NCBI GenBank assembly: GCA_964415445.1
Contig: CAYQAE010000032.1
Span: forward strand, 1 to 19,786
Direction of reading: 5' to 3'
Length of the DNA stretch: 19,786 nt
Source: CAYQAE01 sp964415445 [NCBI: uncultured archaeon]
GTDB taxonomy: Archaea > CAYQAE01
This document shows, piece by piece, positions 15,916 to 19,786 of this stretch (positions are counted from its first letter, which is position 1; every line of letters begins with the position of its first letter). The notes under the pieces were generated by a model. It made no database searches. It saw only the letters and a list, made by a program, of their open reading frames with translations, and was not told the origin of the DNA. Both the position numbers and the translations under genes were made by a program.

Positions 15916-17505
15916 TTATTCTTTCAATATTTTCTCAGCTTCGTCTCTTTTGGCATCCATAACATATGGAATACCTGATACTTTTGAAGATTCTTCAGTT
16001 AAAGCCATTAAATCTCCTCTGTTAATTTCTGATATTCTAAATTTCCTGCTTCCTGCCATTAACTGTTGCAAACCTACTTTTATTTTTTGTGAATGTGTGT
16101 ATAGACCAACTGCACCTAGGGGTATATCTTTGATATCGTTTCCATATTTATCTTTGAGTTCATCATATGTTACAAATATCTCTTCTGGTCTTTTACCATA
16201 TTTAGATATTGTTCTTGGTAATTTATCTTCTTTAATCCAGTTTCCTATATTCTTGCCAACCATACCTGGAATCATCAAGGCTCTACCCATACAAACTGCT
16301 TTAACGTTAGGATAGCCCATTGCTATTGCTTTGTATATATCATCTTCTGTTGACATACCGCCTGCAATTGCAATATCAGGTACTTTCATTCCGTTTTTCT
16401 CAAGTTCTCTGCTAAATTGATAAGCTAGTGATTGAATATAAAATGTAGGAATACCCCATTCATTCATCATAGGCCAAGGACTCATTCCTGTCCCACCAGG
16501 TGCACCATCAATAGTTAAAAGATCTATTTTTGCTTCAGAGCTAAATCTTAGGGCCATAGCTAATTCTACCATTGAATATGCTCCGGTCTTAAGTGTAATT
16601 CTTTTGAAACCTAAATCTCTCAATCTGTCAGTTTCTTCTAAAAAAGCTTCTTTGGTAACAAATCCTAATCTTGAATGTCTTTCAAATTTTTTAATTGCAC
16701 CATCTTTAAATGCTTGTATGTTTTCATGATGCGTTGGGTCTGGTGTTACAATATATCCTCGTTTTTTAAGTTCTTGTGCACGCTCTAGGGATTTAACTTT
16801 AATTTCTCCACCGATACATTTAGCACCTTGTCCCCATTTTAGTTCAATTGTCTCTAGATTATGTTTGCTACTTACATATTCTGCAACACCGAAATTAGTG
16901 TCTTCTACATTCATCTGAACTAAAATTTCACCAAAGCCATCATGGAATTTTCTATAGGTATTTATTCTTCTGTCCATCTCTGGTGATTTTTTTACTTTTT
17001 TATTACTGTCTAGTTGTAATTCAGGGTCGATACCACATACATTTTCTCCACAAACTAATGTAATACCTGAGATAGCTGCACCTATTGCAAAATGTTCCCA
17101 ATTTGCACGTGCAATTTCAGTTGAACCTAATGCCCCTGTAAACATAGGTACTTTTAATTTTACTTTTTTGTCCCATCCATATTCTGTCTCTGTATCAACT
17201 GCAGGGAAAACAGCTGTGTCTGGTCCAGGCTCTACTCCTTTTGGCATACCCTGTGCACCAACTGCATATCCTTGGATATTTATATGAGAATAATCAATAG
17301 GATAATCTTTATTTGCTCCAGCAGTAGCATCTCCAAATTTTTTAGGATATATTACTTCACGCCCTCGAAATGTAGACTTAAAAATTTCACAATTTCCTTT
17401 ACAACCGTCTATACATAAAGCACAAATACCTGACATTGGTACAATATCTCTAGATCTATTTCTTGTGCCTGTTACTTCGATTCCATTTGGTCTTCTTAAA
17501 TTCAT
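15916..17505 (-). CDS. FMN-binding glutamate-synthase-like protein
   Basis: This 529-residue protein belongs to the glutamate synthase FMN-domain family. Recognisable pieces are MFTGALGSTEIARANWEH, ELKWGQGAKCIGG, TIDGAPGGTGMSPWP and the FMN-phosphate-site-like IAGGMSTEDDIYKAIAMG. The N-terminus carries Cys28, 31, 35 and 39 (CALCIDGCKGNC), a likely Fe-S site. The C-x5-C-x4-C 3Fe-4S motif seen in GltB is absent: only one Cys remains, in AVCMGRAL. It also lacks the amidotransferase and GXGXG domains. The start is ATG 17505, set by GGAGG 8 nt upstream; the frame extends to a TTG at 17520, which lies within that SD. A partner must bring electrons, most simply SudAB encoded downstream. The nitrogen donor is unclear. 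Confidence 0.88.
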   Translation of the reverse strand: MNLRRPNGIEVTGTRNRSRDIVPMSGICALCIDGCKGNCEIFKSTFRGREVIYPKKFGDATAGANKDYPIDYSHINIQGYAVGAQGMPKGVEPGPDTAVFPAVDTETEYGWDKKVKLKVPMFTGALGSTEIARANWEHFAIGAAISGITLVCGENVCGIDPELQLDSNKKVKKSPEMDRRINTYRKFHDGFGEILVQMNVEDTNFGVAEYVSSKHNLETIELKWGQGAKCIGGEIKVKSLERAQELKKRGYIVTPDPTHHENIQAFKDGAIKKFERHSRLGFVTKEAFLEETDRLRDLGFKRITLKTGAYSMVELAMALRFSSEAKIDLLTIDGAPGGTGMSPWPMMNEWGIPTFYIQSLAYQFSRELEKNGMKVPDIAIAGGMSTEDDIYKAIAMGYPNVKAVCMGRALMIPGMVGKNIGNWIKEDKLPRTISKYGKRPEEIFVTYDELKDKYGNDIKDIPLGAVGLYTHSQKIKVGLQQLMAGSRKFRISEINRGDLMALTEESSKVSGIPYVMDAKRDEAEKILKE

Positions 17506-17545
17506 ATCTTTTTCCTCCAATTATCTTTTAATAAAAACAGCAGTC

Positions 17546-17582
17546 GGTAGCCTTTTATCATCTCTGTAGGAAATGGGTAGCC
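17546..17582. promoter_or_regulatory. Paired GGTAGCC sites in the nrpR divergent promoter
   Basis: GGTAGCC occurs at 17546-17552 and again at 17576-17582, exactly 30 bp apart, in the 123-bp region between the FMN-protein ATG and nrpR. On the minus strand they flank a TATA-like TGATAAAA at about 17555-17562. The second copy also lies just before the nrpR promoter. A regulator site is plausible. GGTA resembles an NrpR half-site, but there is no TACC partner at the required distance. Confidence 0.35.
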
Positions 17583-17596
17583 GAGTATAAGAAGCT

Positions 17597-17606
17597 TTTA
17601 AAAAAT
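17597..17606 (+). promoter_or_regulatory. nrpR TATA box, probably leaderless transcript
   Basis: The run TTTTAAAAAATAA lies about 27 bp before ATG 17629 and no SD is present in front of that ATG. This spacing would place the transcription start at or next to the start codon. Confidence 0.4.
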
Positions 17607-17628
17607 AAATTATCATTACTAAAATCAA

Positions 17629-18621
17629 ATGCAACAAGATGTAGATGTACAGAGAAAGATTATTGAAATCTTAAGAATTTTAAATAATCATAATGAACCA
17701 GTAGGGGCTAGAATTATCTCTAAAGAATTAGATGAGATAGGTTATCCTCTTAATGAGAGAACTGTTCGCTATCATTTAAAAATAATGGATGAACATGGAT
17801 TGACTAAAAACCATGGATATTCTGGAAGAACATTGACACAAAATGGGCGAGAAGAACTTAATAATGCTTTAGTTTCAGATAGAATTGGTTTTGTATTGTC
17901 TAGAATTGAAAATTTATCATATCGGGTGACCTATGACCCTTTTGAAAATAAAGGTAGGATTGCTATTAATTCTTCTTTAATAGATAAAAAGAATATTGAA
18001 GAGGCATTAAGAATAATAAAGAATGCAAATGATTCTAAAATGGCTTTGAGTCCCTTAGTTAAAGTTGTAGATGAAGATGAAGAAATAAATAACTTTGAAG
18101 TACCTGAAAATAAAAGTGCTATTTTTTCACCTTGTAGTTTTACTATAGATGGCGTTTTGATTCGTTCAGGAATTCCTGTTGCTCCTATTTTGGCAGGTAT
18201 GGTTCAAATTGATGATTATAAACCAACAAGATTTATAGAAGCAATTAAATATGAGGGTTGCTCCCTAGACCCACTAGAATTGTTTATAGGTCGTAGAAAA
18301 ACTAAAGTTAGTTCTGCAATTTCAAAAGGAAAAGGAGTAATTTTGGCAAATTTGCGTGAAATACCTCTAATTACAAAAGAAGATACAGAAAAAATACTTA
18401 AAAAATTAGATTCACGTGGTTTTGGTGGCATTTTAAAAGTGGGAGAGCCAAATAATCCTGTATTATCTGTTCCAGTTTCAAAAGATAAGATTGGAATGGT
18501 AATTATTGGTGGTATTAATCAGTTGGCTGCAATAGAAGAGGCAGGAATTGCAACTAATACTTCAGCAATTGAATCATTAATTGATAGAAGTGAGATGAAA
18601 AATATAAACGATTTGATCTGA
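17629..18621 (+). CDS. nrpR: NrpR, nitrogen regulator (HTH plus one NRD domain)
   Basis: NrpR is a euryarchaeal transcriptional repressor that binds operators of nitrogen-assimilation genes and is released by 2-oxoglutarate. The N-terminal winged helix (about residues 8-70) includes GARIISKELDEIGYPLNERTVRYHLKIMDEHGL. A single NRD ligand domain follows (about 75-325), with ENKGRIAINSS, CSFTIDGVLIRSGIPVAP, YEGCSLDPLELFIGRR and VPVSKDKIGMVIIGGINQLAAIEEAG. The 330-residue length fits the one-NRD form, as in Methanothermobacter or the NrpRI of Methanosarcina; if it is of the latter kind, a separate NrpRII would be needed elsewhere. It is divergent from the FMN glutamate-synthase-like gene and is the probable regulator of gltBD. 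Confidence 0.95.
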   Translation: MQQDVDVQRKIIEILRILNNHNEPVGARIISKELDEIGYPLNERTVRYHLKIMDEHGLTKNHGYSGRTLTQNGREELNNALVSDRIGFVLSRIENLSYRVTYDPFENKGRIAINSSLIDKKNIEEALRIIKNANDSKMALSPLVKVVDEDEEINNFEVPENKSAIFSPCSFTIDGVLIRSGIPVAPILAGMVQIDDYKPTRFIEAIKYEGCSLDPLELFIGRRKTKVSSAISKGKGVILANLREIPLITKEDTEKILKKLDSRGFGGILKVGEPNNPVLSVPVSKDKIGMVIIGGINQLAAIEEAGIATNTSAIESLIDRSEMKNINDLI

Positions 18622-18627
18622 TTTTTC

Positions 18628-18756
18628 ATGAAAAAATGTGTGGTTTGTGGAAAAATTATCAAAAAAGATGAACCATTTGTTGGTTTCTGTTGTGATGAAG
18701 AGGGCTTTACTTATTGTATGCACTGTTTTGAGAAAAAAGAATTTCAACATAAATAA
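18628..18756 (+). CDS. 42-residue zinc-ribbon protein after nrpR
   Basis: A short frame starting 6 nt after the nrpR stop encodes a 42-residue protein with six cysteines: Cys4-x2-Cys7 (CVVC), Cys21-Cys22 and Cys30-x2-Cys33 (CMHC). Two CxxC knuckles about 22 residues apart are typical of small zinc ribbons. The region between them is KIIKKDEPFVGFCCDEEGF, and the end is charged. No SD is visible, so it would rely on coupling to nrpR. The pattern and the close spacing argue for a real gene. Its function is unknown; a role with NrpR or in metal or RNA binding would be a guess. Confidence 0.65.
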   Translation: MKKCVVCGKIIKKDEPFVGFCCDEEGFTYCMHCFEKKEFQHK

Positions 18757-18911
18757 TTATTTGAAAGTATAGGCTTTTTCAATTCGGTCTATAACTTTCC
18801 ATACACATCTTTTTAAGGAATATTGATATTAAAGAAGAAAAATGTAGAAAAAGATCTGAGAGTTTTTTATGATATTAAAATTTAGATCTAATTTCAAAAA
18901 TTGTAAACGAA

Positions 18912-18945
18912 AAATATAAATAGTAGTACTGGCAATGTAGTACTG
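18912..18945 (+). promoter_or_regulatory. vapBC promoter and putative operator
   Basis: TATA-like AAATATAAATAG (about 18912-18923) is followed by GTAGTACTG at 18923-18931 and again at 18937-18945. The core AGTACT of each is a palindrome. The pair sits at the expected transcription start, just before the antitoxin ATG, where autoregulating VapBC complexes usually bind. Confidence 0.45.
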
Positions 18946-18952
18946 ATGAAAA

Positions 18953-19204
18953 ATGGCTTATAGTTTTGTCACTCGTAAATACCAAATAACACTTCCAAAA
19001 GAAATAAGAGAAAAATTAAAGATTCACATCGGAGATAAAATACAAATTATTAATCAAAATGGTGAAATAATTATTCATAAAGAGGGGTATACAGATATGA
19101 AAGATATATTTAATTCATGGGATTTAAAATTCTCGGGGACTGATTTTGAGGACAAAATTAGGAAATTAAGCAACATTAGGGAAAAATATGCAAATCATAA
19201 CTGA
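18953..19204 (+). CDS. vapB: VapB antitoxin, AbrB/SpoVT type
   Basis: This is an 83-residue antitoxin. The N-terminal swapped-hairpin DNA-binding domain (about residues 1-45) reads TRKYQITLPKEIREKLKIHIGDKI followed by IINQNGEIIIHKE, the standard AbrB/MazE-like pattern. The C-terminal part (46-83) is charged and helical and should wrap the toxin. It overlaps the toxin start by 17 nt, so the two are cotranslated. It likely represses its own promoter through the repeats at 18923-18945. Confidence 0.92.
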   Translation: MAYSFVTRKYQITLPKEIREKLKIHIGDKIQIINQNGEIIIHKEGYTDMKDIFNSWDLKFSGTDFEDKIRKLSNIREKYANHN

Positions 19205-19625
19205 TACAAATATTATTATCGATTTCTTAAGAGGGGATAAAAAAGTCTTCAAGCTGTTTGAATTAGTTAGAGATAAAAAAATAGTTGCTATTGTTAATCA
19301 AATTATTATAGCAGAATTATATGTGGGTGTAGAATTTAATAGTAATCCAAAAATAGCGTTAAATAAGCTTGAAACATTTTTGGATAGTTTAAAAATTCAA
19401 AAGCTAAATTTGGATGAATTTAAAAAATCAGGACAAATTTTAGGAAGATTAGGCAAAAAAGGTACATGGATCCAAAGTAATGATGCAATAATCGCAACTC
19501 ATGCAGAACGTCCTGAAATTGATTATTTAATCACAAATAACAAAAAGCACTTTGAAATAATAGATTCTATTTATGATAAGGTAAAGACATTCCAAGAGTT
19601 TATGAGTCTATTTGAACGCTTTTGA
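19188..19625 (+). CDS. vapC: VapC toxin, PIN-domain ribonuclease
   Basis: This 145-residue PIN nuclease normally cleaves RNA when the antitoxin is lost. The acidic active site shows Asp6 (TDTNIIIDFLRG), Glu43 (IIAELYVGVE) and Asp99 (SNDAIIATHA). At the fourth site the sequence is ITNNKKHF, where many VapC proteins have Asp or Arg-Asn; here it is Asn. The gene is full length and overlaps vapB. It converges with a dehydrogenase gene. Confidence 0.93.
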   Translation: MQIITDTNIIIDFLRGDKKVFKLFELVRDKKIVAIVNQIIIAELYVGVEFNSNPKIALNKLETFLDSLKIQKLNLDEFKKSGQILGRLGKKGTWIQSNDAIIATHAERPEIDYLITNNKKHFEIIDSIYDKVKTFQEFMSLFERF

Positions 19626-19632
19626 AAGTAGG

Positions 19633-19668
19633 TTGATAACTCCTTATAGGAAGATCTTCAAATATCAA
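19633..19668. repeat. Hairpin-prone sequence between convergent genes
   Basis: TTGATA (19633-19638) and TATCAA (19663-19668) enclose the 10-bp palindrome GAAGATCTTC (19650-19659). Its left half resembles the arm at 440-460. It may serve as a bidirectional terminator or be a fragment of the dispersed repeat. Confidence 0.35.
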
Positions 19669-19685
19669 TTCATATTTTTCTATTT

Positions 19686-19786
19686 TCACTTCTTTTTGTG
19701 TGGTTTAATTATTACTTTTAGAGAATCTTTAGCTTCTGATACTAATTTAAATCCTAATTGCACTTCATCTAAACTAAGTTTGTGCG
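19686..19786 (-). CDS. Medium-chain (zinc-type) dehydrogenase, C-terminal end
   Basis: The minus strand is open from the window edge to a TGA at 19686-19688, giving the last 32 residues, beginning HKLSLDEVQLGFKLVSEAKD and then SLKVIIKPHKKK. The pattern H-(K/R)-x-(S/P)-L-(D/E)-E-(V/I)...F-x-L...(S/A)-L-K-V-(I/V)-I-x-P is the usual end of zinc-dependent alcohol, polyol or threonine dehydrogenases of the MDR superfamily. The catalytic part lies outside the window, so the substrate cannot be named. Confidence 0.6.
   Translation of the reverse strand, partial: HKLSLDEVQLGFKLVSEAKDSLKVIIKPHKKK

Noticed and set aside
17506-17520. TTG at 17520 as the start of the FMN glutamate-synthase-like gene
   Set aside because: This TTG overlaps the GGAGG ribosome-binding site that serves ATG 17505.

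Overview
The window looks like a piece of a low-GC, AT-rich archaeal chromosome, most likely from the Euryarchaeota and probably methanogen-related. The basis is an NrpR-type nitrogen regulator, archaeal TATA boxes about 25-50 bp ahead of several genes, SD motifs of the GAGGTGAT type, a VapBC module and a split SudAB/Nfn-like oxidoreductase. The species cannot be named from this sequence alone. No rRNA, tRNA or CRISPR array was seen.

Layout from left to right. (1) 1-255 is the 3' end of a Cys-rich tandem-repeat protein, followed by about 540 bp of non-coding DNA with strong inverted repeats. (2) 825-3792 is a Feo iron-uptake operon: feoA, feoB, a four-helix membrane protein and a Cys-rich FeoC-like winged-helix protein. 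(3) 3793-4634 is non-coding and holds a terminator-like hairpin, the decayed C-terminus of a PIN-domain toxin, a second copy of a repeat found upstream of feoA, and the gltB promoter with an NrpR-type operator. (4) 4635-10714 carries gltB and gltD, a bacterial-type two-subunit glutamate synthase. (5) 10784-12190 is a canonical purF. (6) 12200-17505 is a minus-strand cluster, read right to left: an FMN-binding glutamate-synthase-like protein, SudB/NfnA-like and SudA/NfnB-like flavoprotein subunits, and a divergent PurF paralogue whose glutaminase site is altered. (7) 17629-18756 has nrpR, transcribed divergently from the cluster, and a 42-residue zinc-ribbon protein. (8) 18953-19625 is a vapBC toxin-antitoxin pair. 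(9) 19686-19786 is the C-terminus of a medium-chain dehydrogenase entering on the minus strand.

The core theme is nitrogen assimilation. GltBD makes glutamate from glutamine and 2-oxoglutarate with NAD(P)H and sits behind a near-consensus NrpR operator. NrpR, which senses 2-oxoglutarate, is encoded 7 kb away and faces a second glutamate-synthase-like gene. The minus-strand set (FMN domain, SudAB electron-transfer module, PurF-like protein) is the best candidate for an uncharacterised system. It pairs a glutamate-synthase-like FMN protein that lacks both its own amidotransferase domain and the usual 3Fe-4S motif with a PurF paralogue that keeps its phosphoribosyltransferase and Fe-S residues but has lost key glutamine-binding residues.
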